In this document: positions 1 through 8,908 of the stretch, piece by piece
Numbering within the stretch: the first letter of the stretch is position 1
Layout: every line of letters begins with the position of its first letter
Source of the DNA: Nematocida parisii ERTm1
Lineage: Eukaryota > Microsporidia
Assembly: GCF_000250985.1 (NCBI RefSeq)
Contig: NW_013524653.1
Coordinates: forward strand, 62,001 to 126,000
Direction of reading: 5' to 3'
Length of the DNA: 64,000 nt
Translations under genes and position numbers: made by a program
Notes under the pieces: model-generated
Told to the model about the DNA's origin: nothing
Seen by the model: the letters and a program-made list of their open reading frames with translations, nothing else
The model's database searches: none

Positions 1-986
1 ATTATTTAACTTAAGAATATTCTACCGGGATTAGATAAAATAAAATTGGATTCTTCCAATGGTTATGCTAAATTTCTATTTAATAATCAAATAAAAGAGC
101 ACAAATAGTCTCAACAAACTTATTTCTCTTAAAATTATAGAATTATTTCAGGTTATATAATTAATATGCTTTCTTTATATATAGAAAACATACTAGTATA
201 CCACATTTCATATTAATACTAGCGTAAAAAGAATGTGGGCCTGTGATATATATCTTAATTTAAATTTCAGATCGATAGTAAAGTGTTTGTGCATATACTG
301 CATTAATTATTGTGTATGTTTCTGTGTAATGTATGTGAAATAATAATTTTATAGTACTTCTTCTGTGTTAAATATTTTCAGATAGTTCTTAGTTATTTTT
401 TCTATATGGTATTTTATAGCACTTACGCCTGTATTTATTTTATAATACTGTACATATAATGTGAAGACTTTTACATAAAATAAAATAAAGAAATAAATAA
501 AATACAAAAACAGTAAAAACATAAAGAAGCTGTTAAATAACAAAACACCAGCACAGAGACAACTTAAATCATGTACAACAATAAACACATGACAAACTCA
601 CGGCAAAAACAACTGAATACAAACACACAATAAATATTATTGTCACTAAGCACTGTATACATAGCACAGAAACTAAATACCAGTAGAATAATTATCTTCA
701 GTATTATTATTCAAAAAAAGTTCTCAAGAAAAATAGATAAGTTATAAGACACATTTGGTGCACCTGGTCTGAACTGAACTTGCTTGCATAAAAATCCTGC
801 AATTATATAGGCATGCTATTCATAGGGGCAGATGACTGGTTTATATGTAAAATATTTTTAAAATCATTGTTTATTGTATATTTAGAAGTGCTATTTGTTT
901 GTAAGGACCCATAATATTTATTTTCTGATCGCAAAATGATGAAATGCTCATTATAAATAAGTATAGAAACACGCACGATAAGATAA
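1..986. other. AT-rich intergenic region at the left window edge
   Basis: No convincing gene is seen. A 79-codon minus-strand frame (349-588) begins with GTG, is very rich in Phe, Leu and Tyr as AT-rich noise tends to be, and has no recognisable motif. The right part (803-986) is the 5' flank of the first membrane-protein gene. Confidence 0.5.
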
Positions 987-1616
987 ATGACAAGTAGCAT
1001 AGAAGATAAGACAAGAATTTTTCCAAATAAGCTTTCTGGTGTTCGTAGAGCAATATACGCTTCAAACATATTAGCATGCATCAATGTGGTTCTATTCACA
1101 TACTTAGGTATAAACCAGGGGATGTCATATATTAAAGCAGGATATAGTACAGAAAATATTAATATATACATAGCACTAGCAATTGCTATGATAATGGGTA
1201 TTGCAGGAGAATATACAGTTATTAAAGAACAAGTTAAAAAAAACATTTATTATATAGAAAATCCGTTCAATATTTTTGTATGGGATAACTCTGGTTTTTT
1301 TGAGATTATAATGGGAGCTATGTCTACTTCATTGGCAACAGTTCTTATTTACGCATTCTACAATCAAAAGGCATTCTTACAGGGTGCTTCTGGGCTATGC
1401 ATAATAATGGCAACAGCAACTTGTATGTATAATGCGTATCTGTACCATATGATACGTAAGAACTTTGTGCATCAATATAACTATGTTCTTAATATATATC
1501 TGAACAACTTGCTTCTACTAGGAGGGGTATCCCTTCTCTTCTTTTCTATTTCCTTTCTATTTAATATTTTACTATTTACAAATGGGATACTGCACGTAAC
1601 AATAACCAGTAACTGA
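987..1616 (+). CDS. Hypothetical multi-pass membrane protein (209 aa)
   Basis: I do not recognise this protein. It begins with ATG and reads 209 codons. About five hydrophobic segments are visible, near residues 23-43, 59-79, 104-123, 131-150 and 170-198, separated by short polar loops such as KEQVKKN and IRKNF. The N-terminal 20 residues are polar (DKTRIFPNKLSGVRR) and the C-terminal tail is very short. No catalytic motif or known transporter signature is seen. It sits alone on the plus strand, about 300 bp before another polytopic membrane protein. Opposite-strand frames at 803-1246 and 871-1077 overlap it; I prefer this frame because it is longest and its hydrophobic blocks alternate with charged loops. 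Organelle and function are unknown. Confidence 0.6.
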   Translation: MTSSIEDKTRIFPNKLSGVRRAIYASNILACINVVLFTYLGINQGMSYIKAGYSTENINIYIALAIAMIMGIAGEYTVIKEQVKKNIYYIENPFNIFVWDNSGFFEIIMGAMSTSLATVLIYAFYNQKAFLQGASGLCIIMATATCMYNAYLYHMIRKNFVHQYNYVLNIYLNNLLLLGGVSLLFFSISFLFNILLFTNGILHVTITSN

Positions 1617-1921
1617 ACTATACCCATAAAAACATCATAAATTAAATATTCAGTTGGAAATATACACAAAAACAATTAATTAAGATAGAATAAATTCTAT
1701 TCAGAAACTATTGATAAAGCCTGGGAAGTAAGCGGAGCAAATAATTATGGGGGGAGTTTATCTTTTAAATAAAGTAGCTATTTATTGTATTAAGTCTATT
1801 CAACAGATTTTATGCTGTCAAAGTAACTACAAATTACATATTTATGATTAAAAATAATTGGTGCAATGCGAACCTTAAGCGCAATCGTGTTTTATGAGTC
1901 ACTCAGAATAAAACACTTTCA

Positions 1922-2776
1922 ATGATACAGAACTTTGCTTCGAATCCAGAAAAAACCCCAGATGCATCGAATGGCTCTGATAGTGTGCGACCAGAAAAGC
2001 GCACAAGCGACTCTTTTAAAGTAGGGGATGAGTCAAAGCCGTTCCATATGGCAGAAAAGTCAGACAAAGAGAAGTATATTCAGATAAGCAAAGAGTTTGA
2101 GGGAAAGTCCGTGCTTGAAAAGCCAATGGAGTACATTATGCGCCTTTTTGTAAGTAGATGGTTTGAAATACTAGTAGACATTTCTATTTTTTGTTTTGTT
2201 CTTATACCAGAAAATTATGAATTCTTTCACATACTGTATGAAAGGTATTTATATAATAAAGAAAGGGAAAAGGACTATAATGTCCACTCCTGGAAAGAGG
2301 TATTTGATTTACTCTGCCCAGTTATTGAAGGAATTGTCTGCTTCATACATACAGTTGTGTTTGTGTGCGAGGCATTTATAGGGATGGAAATTCCTCATGG
2401 TCTATTCATTTCTATATGCTCATCCCACATAACATGCATTCTGATACTAATACACGTTGAGCTTATAGACCGGCATAAAACAGAAAGCATCGACATGATC
2501 ATTACATACAGCATAGAGTGCTTGGTTGTTCTACTGTCAATTGCCATCAACATTGCATACTTACAAACCGGCGAGAAGTACCAGTCACTAATTCTTATGT
2601 CGATTATTTTGACGCAGTATGTTTGCAGAACACTCACTAGGCTGGTCATGGCCTCGCACAATAAGTTTAGAAGAACATTCAACCATACTAAAACAAGAAT
2701 TTTGCTGTTCTTGGGATTTTGCGTGCTGTGTATTCTTTTTGGATTAAGCCATATATACATTGCTGAAATTTCTTAA
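1922..2776 (+). CDS. Hypothetical multi-pass membrane protein (284 aa)
   Basis: Unrecognised family. The first 70 residues are hydrophilic and rich in Ser, Lys and Glu (cytosolic-looking, with no signal peptide). They are followed by hydrophobic segments near residues 78-96, 131-153, 158-177, 192-212, 218-238 and 260-282, giving about six possible membrane spans. A charged loop (YLYNKEREKDYN) lies between the first two spans. The stop codon is only six bases before the eIF2-beta ATG, so the genes are packed head to tail and the downstream promoter must lie inside this coding region, as is usual in compact microsporidian genomes. No conserved enzymatic motif is seen, so a role cannot be assigned. 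Confidence 0.7.
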   Translation: MIQNFASNPEKTPDASNGSDSVRPEKRTSDSFKVGDESKPFHMAEKSDKEKYIQISKEFEGKSVLEKPMEYIMRLFVSRWFEILVDISIFCFVLIPENYEFFHILYERYLYNKEREKDYNVHSWKEVFDLLCPVIEGIVCFIHTVVFVCEAFIGMEIPHGLFISICSSHITCILILIHVELIDRHKTESIDMIITYSIECLVVLLSIAINIAYLQTGEKYQSLILMSIILTQYVCRTLTRLVMASHNKFRRTFNHTKTRILLFLGFCVLCILFGLSHIYIAEIS

Positions 2777-2782
2777 CTTTTA

Positions 2783-3457
2783 ATGGGTGGAAATTCAAAG
2801 GACCACAGCGAGCCAGCGCTAGAGAAAGAAATATCAAAAATGCACATAAACTCAGAGAAAGACGAAGATACATCTAGTGATTCTGATTTTGTGCCGGTTG
2901 GATTTGATTATGACGGGTTTAATACGATGGCAGCAGGTATACACCATTTAGAAAAGCCAGAGAACACAGAAAAAGCACAGGTGGACACGCTTTCTTATGA
3001 GATGCTATTAGCAAGGATAGAGAAGTATTTAAAACCATCAGACACAGAAATAGAAAGTAAGATAAAAATACCTATTTCCATTAGAAGAGATGGGGCCACA
3101 AAAACCTCTATCAACATAACTGAAATTTGCAGGGTGATTAATAGAGAAGTAGCACACCTCAGGCAGTTCATAGAGGTAGAGCTGTCAGTAAACTGTTCAA
3201 TAGATGGAGAGGAGAGGCTTGTAATTAAGGGAATATTCCCAGAGGCACAGTTACAGAAAATAGTCAGGAATTACATTAAGCAGTACGTCTCATGCGGTAT
3301 ATGCGGATCACTAGAGACTGTTTTAGAAAAAGAAGATAAGCTTCTGTTTAAAAAGTGCATTACATGCAATGCCACACAGTCAGTCAATGCAATACAGCAG
3401 GGGTATAAGGCGCTTACAACTAAAAGATCGGTCTTAAGAAGAAAAGCAGCAGAATAA
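2783..3457 (+). CDS. SUI3: Translation initiation factor eIF2 subunit beta
   Basis: Beta subunit of the eIF2 GTPase complex that delivers initiator Met-tRNA to the 40S ribosome. The C-terminal two thirds match the eIF2-beta/eIF5 fold: TKTSINITEICRVINR, then DGEERLVIKG, then the RNYIKQYVSCGIC segment. A C4 zinc ribbon is formed by C171/C174 and C192/C195. The protein ends with the conserved basic GYKALTTKRSVLRRK tail. At 224 aa it is shorter than the yeast protein (about 285). The N-terminus is acidic and lacks the three polylysine blocks that, in other eukaryotes, bind eIF5 and eIF2B-epsilon. It starts six bases after the preceding gene and is followed 24 bases later by a profilin-like gene on the same strand. 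Confidence 0.95.
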   Translation: MGGNSKDHSEPALEKEISKMHINSEKDEDTSSDSDFVPVGFDYDGFNTMAAGIHHLEKPENTEKAQVDTLSYEMLLARIEKYLKPSDTEIESKIKIPISIRRDGATKTSINITEICRVINREVAHLRQFIEVELSVNCSIDGEERLVIKGIFPEAQLQKIVRNYIKQYVSCGICGSLETVLEKEDKLLFKKCITCNATQSVNAIQQGYKALTTKRSVLRRKAAE

Positions 3458-3481
3458 ATAGTCTCATTCTTTTTTTTATTT

Positions 3482-3901
3482 ATGGATTGGTCTGATTACT
3501 TCAACACGTACATGAAGATGCCTGGCATAATAAGGCAGGCCGCATTAATATATGAATCATCAGTTATTGCAAATGAATCAACGGATACCTTCCTTGACAA
3601 GCGCGCAATAAGGCGGCTCTGGCAGAAGAAAAAGCCAAAGGATTCTGTAATAATTGGAGGGGCAAAGTATCTTTACATCAGAGACATTGTAGATGAGCAG
3701 GATGGATACTCGATCAGTCTGTACCAAAAGGTAAAAGATGACTCGGATGACCCAGAAGAGGCCAATGTAATGTTTGTTAGTTGTATGGATAATCTTCTGT
3801 GGGTAGGTACATTCAATAACAACCAGAAAACACAGGTTATTTCCTTTATGGAGCCAATTTCATCGCATATATTCGCACACATTGTGCAGAATGAAGAGTA
3901 G
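3482..3901 (+). CDS. Profilin-like actin-binding protein
   Basis: A 139-aa protein with the layout of profilin, the small protein that binds monomeric actin and promotes nucleotide exchange. It opens with W-x-x-Y (MDWSDYFNTYM), where profilins have a conserved N-terminal Trp. A QAALIY strand follows, then IGGAKYLYIRDI, which parallels the profilin 'L-x-G-x-x-Y-x-x-I-R' element. The C-terminus carries a LLWVGTF strand followed by a final amphipathic helix, as profilin does. Length is close to the family's usual 125-140 aa. Divergence is strong, so this rests on pattern and size rather than close identity. It follows eIF2-beta by 24 bases on the same strand, so its transcription signals lie in that gap or upstream coding sequence. 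Confidence 0.6.
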   Translation: MDWSDYFNTYMKMPGIIRQAALIYESSVIANESTDTFLDKRAIRRLWQKKKPKDSVIIGGAKYLYIRDIVDEQDGYSISLYQKVKDDSDDPEEANVMFVSCMDNLLWVGTFNNNQKTQVISFMEPISSHIFAHIVQNEE

Positions 3902-4571
3902 TATGCCGAAAATACTGTAGGCATACATTGCATAAGAGCGGCATGCCTTGAAATACTTCAAAGGAAAGAGAAAAACAAACACATCCTCTAATAATAACAA
4001 TACTCCTTTCATAATTACATAGGAATATAAAATATCTGAGTAAGTGTGCTAAAAGTGAAATAACTCGAAATTCTGTGTAAATATGCAGTAGGGCAGAATC
4101 ACAGCGTATAGTAAGAAAAATCAATAATATACTAAATATTTATGATTGATATACAGTTTTTATTGTATTACTTACTATACACACTATGGCTCATTATTAC
4201 ATGAGCAAGTAAATCTTATGCTACAAAGAAATAAAAGGGTTTTGATTTATTTTTAGTTATTTATACTGCATACTAGTTGTTTTCTGTGTATTTAAGCACA
4301 TGCAGTATAGATGACGAGTGTATAAATTTTATTACTGGTATGTAGTGCTTCAGACATTGTCTATTTAATATAACCCTGCATAGAAGTGAACTGCATGAAT
4401 CATTACTGTAATTATTATACAAATGGACAAAGGCGTGTACTAATTGGTTAGAAAAGCCGCCCCTATAACAAGAATGAAATTGAGTCTATTAGCAATAGAG
4501 GGAACTAATATGGCTATAGCGAAGTATGGAGACTATTGCAGGGTATAAATACAAAAGAAAATTTGCAGAAA
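3902..4571. other. Intergenic region before the TAP42-like gene
   Basis: AT-rich sequence with no open frame worth calling. A slightly GC-richer patch near 4450-4540 lies just upstream of the TAP42-like start and may hold its promoter. No RNA gene is recognised. Confidence 0.4.
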
Positions 4572-5426
4572 ATGGAAAACATTCATGGAATAGTGCAGTT
4601 AATTTTAAACGAAGAAGTGTCTGGAGCAGAGATAGAAATGGCACTTAGCACCATAAAAAAAGAAGAGTATACCATTCCAGAGCTACTTCTTCAAGACTAT
4701 CTAAGAATAAAGAACAGAGAACTGCGGCTGGAGAGCATAGGATATACAAGTAAAAAAGAAGAAATATCCCGGATAATAGAGGAGTGCACAGAGTATCTTA
4801 CTGCCATGATAGAGCTAAACAAGAACAAAGAGATAGCTCTTTCAGATAGAATAGCCACTTTAATAGAAAAAACTGTTTCCTCTCATTATATAATAGGAAG
4901 AGAGGAGAAGATCTATCTAGCGCAAGAGAAAGAGAAGATAAAGAGCGCGCTGAATTATCAGCCAAGCATCAACACTGCACTGGTCTACATATGTGTGCTA
5001 ATACTAAGTAGAATTGAAATGATAAAAATAGAAAAGAGTATTTTAGACCTTCCACAAGACACGCTGGATGGTACATCCCAGAGCAGTACGACAAGGCCGA
5101 TTTCTGTGCATAAAGTAACCAATCCAAACCACTCAATAAGAATAACAGGCCAAACTACCACGGAAGACATACAAAATATGCTAAGAAGAGACAATTCGTA
5201 TACAATGACAATAGAGCAGTATGGAGAAAGAATGATGAAAATGATGGAAGAACAAGGAATATCACTAAAACCATCCACTTTATCCATGGACGAGCCACAA
5301 GACACCGACATACTCACTGATCTAGACACCGTTATAATTAGCGATGCAGATAAAGAAATAGAAAGAAAAAATAAAGAAAAGGATGAGTCTATCTACGGAG
5401 ATGGAAATAGAATTGGAAGAAAATAG
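4572..5426 (+). CDS. TAP42: TAP42/alpha4-like PP2A-associated protein
   Basis: Probable homologue of Tap42/alpha4 (IGBP1), the protein that binds PP2A-type catalytic subunits downstream of TOR. The N-terminal 170 residues form a helical, charge-rich domain (repeats of E/K-rich helices such as EEISRIIEECTEYL), as in the TPR-like Tap42 domain. The C-terminal half is polar and contains the family's late 'T-x-x-x-x' segment (YTMTIEQYGERMMKMMEEQGI). It ends with the family's acidic-to-basic tail (KDESIYGDGNRIGRK, compare D-x-x-x-G-x-GN-x-x in Tap42). The longest frame begins at a TTG (4536); I use the in-frame ATG at 4572, giving 284 aa. Yeast Tap42 is 366 aa, so this is a compact version. Confidence 0.7.
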   Translation: MENIHGIVQLILNEEVSGAEIEMALSTIKKEEYTIPELLLQDYLRIKNRELRLESIGYTSKKEEISRIIEECTEYLTAMIELNKNKEIALSDRIATLIEKTVSSHYIIGREEKIYLAQEKEKIKSALNYQPSINTALVYICVLILSRIEMIKIEKSILDLPQDTLDGTSQSSTTRPISVHKVTNPNHSIRITGQTTTEDIQNMLRRDNSYTMTIEQYGERMMKMMEEQGISLKPSTLSMDEPQDTDILTDLDTVIISDADKEIERKNKEKDESIYGDGNRIGRK

Positions 5427-5821
5427 CTCAAAGTTAGTTTAAATTAACCTAAAAAATCGCATATGTTTTAATCATACCAGATAACAACTCCTCAGTAATA
5501 TAACCCGAATTTCAAATATGCAAATTCTACACGTATATTTAATAAATAAAATGTAAATCCAGTAGCAGTCTGATTCATACTCTAGTTTAATGCAGCGCAA
5601 TTTTATGCATGCCTGCAGATTACCCGAAAATAAAAAATACATATACAAATGTGTATGATAATATTAATAACAGAAAAAAATAGCATATAAATACATTCTA
5701 ATAAAGCTTTCTCTGTTTTAATGAACTTACAATAATCTTTACCAGTGAAATCAAGTAAATAAAAAGGTTAATTTATAGGTACTATAATTATATTTCATGC
5801 ACAATTTATTATACTGTATGA
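5427..5821. other. Convergent intergenic region
   Basis: This gap lies between the stop codons of the TAP42-like gene (plus) and the Sec22-like gene (minus). It is AT-rich, with two copies of the recurring CCCGAA motif near 5504 and 5623. No gene is seen. Confidence 0.4.
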
Positions 5822-6460
5822 CTATCGTATAAAGAAATATAGAATCAGGAACAATATTATAAGAATAGAAGCATAAAATACATACTGCATAACAACTGCT
5901 TCTACATGCATTTTCCTACTCTTCTTTCTAAACTTTTCTGAAATATTTTGTAGCTTATGACCAAGCATTTCTAACTGCTCTATTTTGTGCCCTCTTTGTA
6001 AGACATTTGTATAATTCTGGATGCATACCTCTTTGGTTTCTTTCAAGGTTTCTAAGGTTTCTTCCATCCCCCTGTCTTTGCTATATTTCTTGCTTTCTTC
6101 TTTTATCACGTCCTCAAATCGTATGTAAGACAAATCACTTGGTACGTCCAGCCCATAAGTCTTTTCAAATAAGTCCTTGAGCCTCTCAAAAAACAAAGAA
6201 ATAGAGGTTTTAGAAAGGCCCACTTCCACTGCGCTAAGAATAGTTATACTCTTAAACTGCTTGAAGTATATAATTATCCCCTCCTCGGCAGACTGCGTGC
6301 TGCAGAATTGTGTTTCATTTGGGAACTTTCCTGGTATGCTAGACATGTCATCCAATACTTTAGTGTGTGTGCTTTCAAAGTATCTGGACAATGGGCACTC
6401 TGCTGACACAATTATTCGGTTGTCAGATGGTCTTACTATTTGAGTAAATAAAATAGCCAT
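5822..6460 (-). CDS. SEC22: Sec22-like longin R-SNARE
   Basis: Vesicle SNARE of ER-Golgi transport. The N-terminal 120 residues form a longin domain: MAILFTQIVR start, and a central IIYFKQFKSITILSA strand pair. The SNARE helix follows, with the family signature TNVLQRGHKIEQLEMLGHKL and the zero-layer arginine at R156. Residues 191-211 are a single C-terminal membrane anchor (MQYVFYASILIILFLILYFF), giving a tail-anchored cytosolic protein. Length (212 aa) equals the usual Sec22 length of about 214. The start is an ATG preceded by AT-rich sequence. It is transcribed away from the RRP8 side and converges with the TAP42-like gene. Ykt6 is less likely because a membrane span replaces a lipidated CAAX end. 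Confidence 0.88.
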   Translation of the reverse strand: MAILFTQIVRPSDNRIIVSAECPLSRYFESTHTKVLDDMSSIPGKFPNETQFCSTQSAEEGIIIYFKQFKSITILSAVEVGLSKTSISLFFERLKDLFEKTYGLDVPSDLSYIRFEDVIKEESKKYSKDRGMEETLETLKETKEVCIQNYTNVLQRGHKIEQLEMLGHKLQNISEKFRKKSRKMHVEAVVMQYVFYASILIILFLILYFFIR

Positions 6461-6916
6461 ATACGATAATTAATGAAAAAATATATTTATACTAAGAATT
6501 TCAATAATATAAGATAAGACCTTGAAATAACCAGAAACTAGAAAACCCCAGAAATTATTTAAATAATGCCGCTGAATAGTTGAAAGAGGGATCTTTTTGT
6601 GCACACCTAAGATTTCTAAACTACATAAACTCATAAATATGCATATAAGAAATACCCGAAATTAATAATCTAAAAGTATAATATAATTTATTCACTACTG
6701 GTTTAAACCCCTACATAATGTTTATTCGGGTTATACTTCATGTATATGTCTATTTAATTTAAGATTTTTGGGGATGCGCCTTGCAGTATATCTGTGTGTC
6801 TTTAGATATATTTCAGTTATTTCTTGTCATACTGGCATATACTCAGAAAAGTGCATACTTAATGGATGTTTTCGGGTATCAGCCAGTTTTGTTTATGCAT
6901 GTTTCTGTGAAATATC
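6461..6916. other. Intergenic region between RRP8 and the Sec22-like gene
   Basis: AT-rich spacer upstream of the Sec22-like start and downstream of RRP8. It contains three CCCGAA/TTCGGG motif copies near 6654, 6726 and 6869. A plus-strand frame crossing this region (from 6768) is the complement of RRP8 and is not called. Confidence 0.4.
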
Positions 6917-7579
6917 CTACCTTTTTTTGTATAAACATGGCTTTAGCGGTATTATAGGCAGATTCTTGACCTTTTTTGTTATTTTTTTAAAGTTAAAGAA
7001 ACAGAAAAAATTACTTTCCAAATCCTTATTTAGAAGACTGAATCCATGCATGGTTACCGGCCGCACAAACTGTTCTATCTTGTTTAATCTACTTCGGACC
7101 TCAACTATCTTTAAAAGACCACCCGGTTTTAATACTCGGTACGCCTCTTTAATATATTCACTTGCATTGTTTCCCATAATTGAAAGACAGAAAACCACAA
7201 TATCTACGGTCTCATTCTCTAAAGGGAGGTTTCTTATGTCGGCCTGTGTTATAAACTCGTCATTTTCTGGCTTGACTAAATCAAAGGAATGCACCTCCCT
7301 CTCCTGGAACCTTTTTGCAATCTGTGCTTCCCCGCACCCCATGTCAGCAATTACGTGCGTTGCATCTGCATTCATAAGTTGCTTTATTACTTTATCCACT
7401 GGGTTAAATGGCCATCTCGCCACCTGCTCTTTGTACCCCTCGTGATACTTTTTAAATAGCTCCGGGCTTATGTCTTTCTCCTTCTTTCTATACATCACCT
7501 CATTTAGCACTCTAAACTTTGCTCCCTTCAAACTAGACTCTAATTTCTCCAATAGTTTATTTGGATTATTCGTTGCCAT
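6917..7579 (-). CDS. RRP8: Ribosomal RNA-processing methyltransferase Rrp8
   Basis: SAM-dependent nucleolar methyltransferase; yeast Rrp8 makes m1A645 in 25S rRNA. Family blocks are in order: FRVLNEVMYR, then FKKYHEGYKEQVARWPFNPVD, SAM motif I (VIADMGCGEAQIA), VHSFDLVKP, DIRNLPLENETVDIVVFC, LSIMGNN, EAYRVLKPGG and FFCFFNFKK near the end. The longest frame begins at a TTG; ATGs occur at 7603 and 7579. I chose 7579 (220 aa) because the bases just before it are T-rich, as before other starts here, and a near-motif (TTTTGGGTTAT) lies about 25 bases upstream. The long basic N-terminal extension of yeast Rrp8 is missing, so only the catalytic core remains. Confidence 0.9.
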   Translation of the reverse strand: MATNNPNKLLEKLESSLKGAKFRVLNEVMYRKKEKDISPELFKKYHEGYKEQVARWPFNPVDKVIKQLMNADATHVIADMGCGEAQIAKRFQEREVHSFDLVKPENDEFITQADIRNLPLENETVDIVVFCLSIMGNNASEYIKEAYRVLKPGGLLKIVEVRSRLNKIEQFVRPVTMHGFSLLNKDLESNFFCFFNFKKITKKVKNLPIIPLKPCLYKKR

Positions 7580-7810
7580 AAAAAATTTTACCAGCAATTG
7601 CATATAACCCAAAATCCTCTGGCATATAACTTAGTGTTTTAAAAATAATAAGAGCTTGAAATTTATTATAATATTCCGAGGGAACTAAACATGCACTGCT
7701 GGTCATGTCTTTCTTTTTATATGAAATTCTCTTCGCTTTATTAATAATGCACCTGCATCCCTAAATTCTAAAATATTTATAACTATGTGATCGCATAGTA
7801 CTGTGCACAG

Positions 7811-8089
7811 TTAGTCTAGCTCATCCATTAGCCCAGTTCTACTCCGGTATACAAAGGTTTTCTTTGGCTTTTCTGTTTGCTTGATTACATTCAAAAACTC
7901 TTCATCCGTTATTTGGTATATACGCTGCGTTGTGTATATTTTGTATAGCAATTCTTCTATCTTGTAGTACCTCTCTAGGTCCACTGCCTTGATATTTAAG
8001 AGCCTAGTCAGAGATTCTTTGCTAAGCATGTTTCTGACGATCTGTTCTGTTACATTTTCTTTCTGCTGTCTTTCTTCCCCGGTAGTCAT
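7811..8089 (-). CDS. PDCD5/TFAR19-family DNA-binding protein
   Basis: A 92-aa helical protein of the PDCD5 (TFAR19, archaeal dsDNA-binding) family. The core matches in order: an N-terminal helix ending near EQIVRNMLSKESLTRL, then NIKAVDLERYYKIEELLYKI, a short YQITDEEFLNVIKQ helix and a basic end TFVYRSRTGLMDELD with the acidic last residues typical of the family. In other eukaryotes the protein is linked to chromatin, apoptosis or chaperonin binding; its role in microsporidia is unclear. The longest frame starts at a non-ATG codon; ATGs lie at 8104 and 8089. I use 8089, which leaves 24 bp to the divergent CCCH/RRM gene, so both must share one very short promoter region. Confidence 0.75.
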   Translation of the reverse strand: MTTGEERQQKENVTEQIVRNMLSKESLTRLLNIKAVDLERYYKIEELLYKIYTTQRIYQITDEEFLNVIKQTEKPKKTFVYRSRTGLMDELD

Positions 8090-8113
8090 TAGAAAAAAAT
8101 CCATTTCATTTTT

Positions 8114-8848
8114 ATGGATAGAAATTATGCAGAAGGAAGCGGCAGTGCACACGCTGGATACACTCCAGAAAGGATTCCAGATTTGGATAAGAACTTAAGA
8201 ATATATTTAAAGAAAGAAATAAGAAACTACACAGATGTTAATCCAGAGGAAATAATCTCTAAAATAGAAGCTATGGCACATGAAAATATTCCAAATGTAA
8301 AAGAGCATTTAGCAAGCACATTACAGCCAATTCTTCAGGACAGAACGCAGATGTTTGTGAACAGGCTGTTTGGGTATCAGAAGAGAATGTGTCGTGACAA
8401 CGGCCACTGCCGAAGGCCTGGCTGCTACTTCAAGCACTCGCCTGTAGGCCTTCCCATGATGGAAATTGATGAACGGCCTGCTCTATCTGCCAGAGAGGAA
8501 AGATTTATGGGAGCAAACAAGGGAGCCATAGAAAAACAGAGAAGACTTATTGATATACTCAGTAGGAGGACAGATCTGCCAAGCGATGTACACTCTGTTA
8601 TTGAGCAGCTAAGAAGGCTAATATACAGAGGCCGCCCAATGCCTGCACAGCAGCAAGACACTTCTACCCGGTTTATTATTAACAACCGCCAGGACTGGAT
8701 GACCACTGAGCACTTGCACACATATCCTGGCGTAGTGAGTGTTACAGAAAATGGAATAATTGAATGTGCCACCAGACAAGATGCCGAAAGAGTGTTTAAT
8801 ATGATCTATAAAATAGATAAAAACAGCCATCCAACTTGGATAGAATAA
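8114..8848 (+). CDS. CCCH zinc-finger and RRM RNA-binding protein
   Basis: A 244-aa nuclear-type RNA-binding protein. The N-terminal 90 residues are helical (LDKNLRIYLKKEIRNYTDV to MFVNRLFGYQK) and could be a PWI-like fold. A CCCH zinc finger follows, with C93, C99, C104 and H108 (spacing C-x5-C-x4-C-x3-H). The C-terminal 65 residues resemble an RRM: TRFIINNRQDW as the first strand, GVVSVTENG, then ECATRQDAERVFNMIYK as the closing strand and helix. The order PWI-like, CCCH, RRM is that of the RBM26/RBM27 family, which links RNA to nuclear decay; assignment to that family is inference. It is divergent from, and only 24 bp from, the PDCD5-like gene. Confidence 0.6.
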   Translation: MDRNYAEGSGSAHAGYTPERIPDLDKNLRIYLKKEIRNYTDVNPEEIISKIEAMAHENIPNVKEHLASTLQPILQDRTQMFVNRLFGYQKRMCRDNGHCRRPGCYFKHSPVGLPMMEIDERPALSAREERFMGANKGAIEKQRRLIDILSRRTDLPSDVHSVIEQLRRLIYRGRPMPAQQQDTSTRFIINNRQDWMTTEHLHTYPGVVSVTENGIIECATRQDAERVFNMIYKIDKNSHPTWIE

Positions 8849-8908
8849 ACCAAACGTATTTGTCTATCTTGCTTAGTTTAATTTAGATAAGAAATATTTG
8901 CAAAATAA

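Noticed and set aside
803-1246. 147-codon minus-strand frame
   Set aside because: It overlaps the longer plus-strand membrane-protein ORF (987-1616) and is its antisense shadow.
4536-4571. TTG start for the TAP42-like gene, and similar TTG/GTG starts at 7612, 18094, 33963, 47695, 49385, 50517 and 57848
   Set aside because: Nuclear eukaryotic genes normally use ATG; an in-frame ATG lies shortly downstream in every case and better fits family lengths.
6768-7445. 225-codon plus-strand frame
   Set aside because: It lies opposite the RRP8 gene, whose methyltransferase motifs are clear; the plus frame shows no family features.
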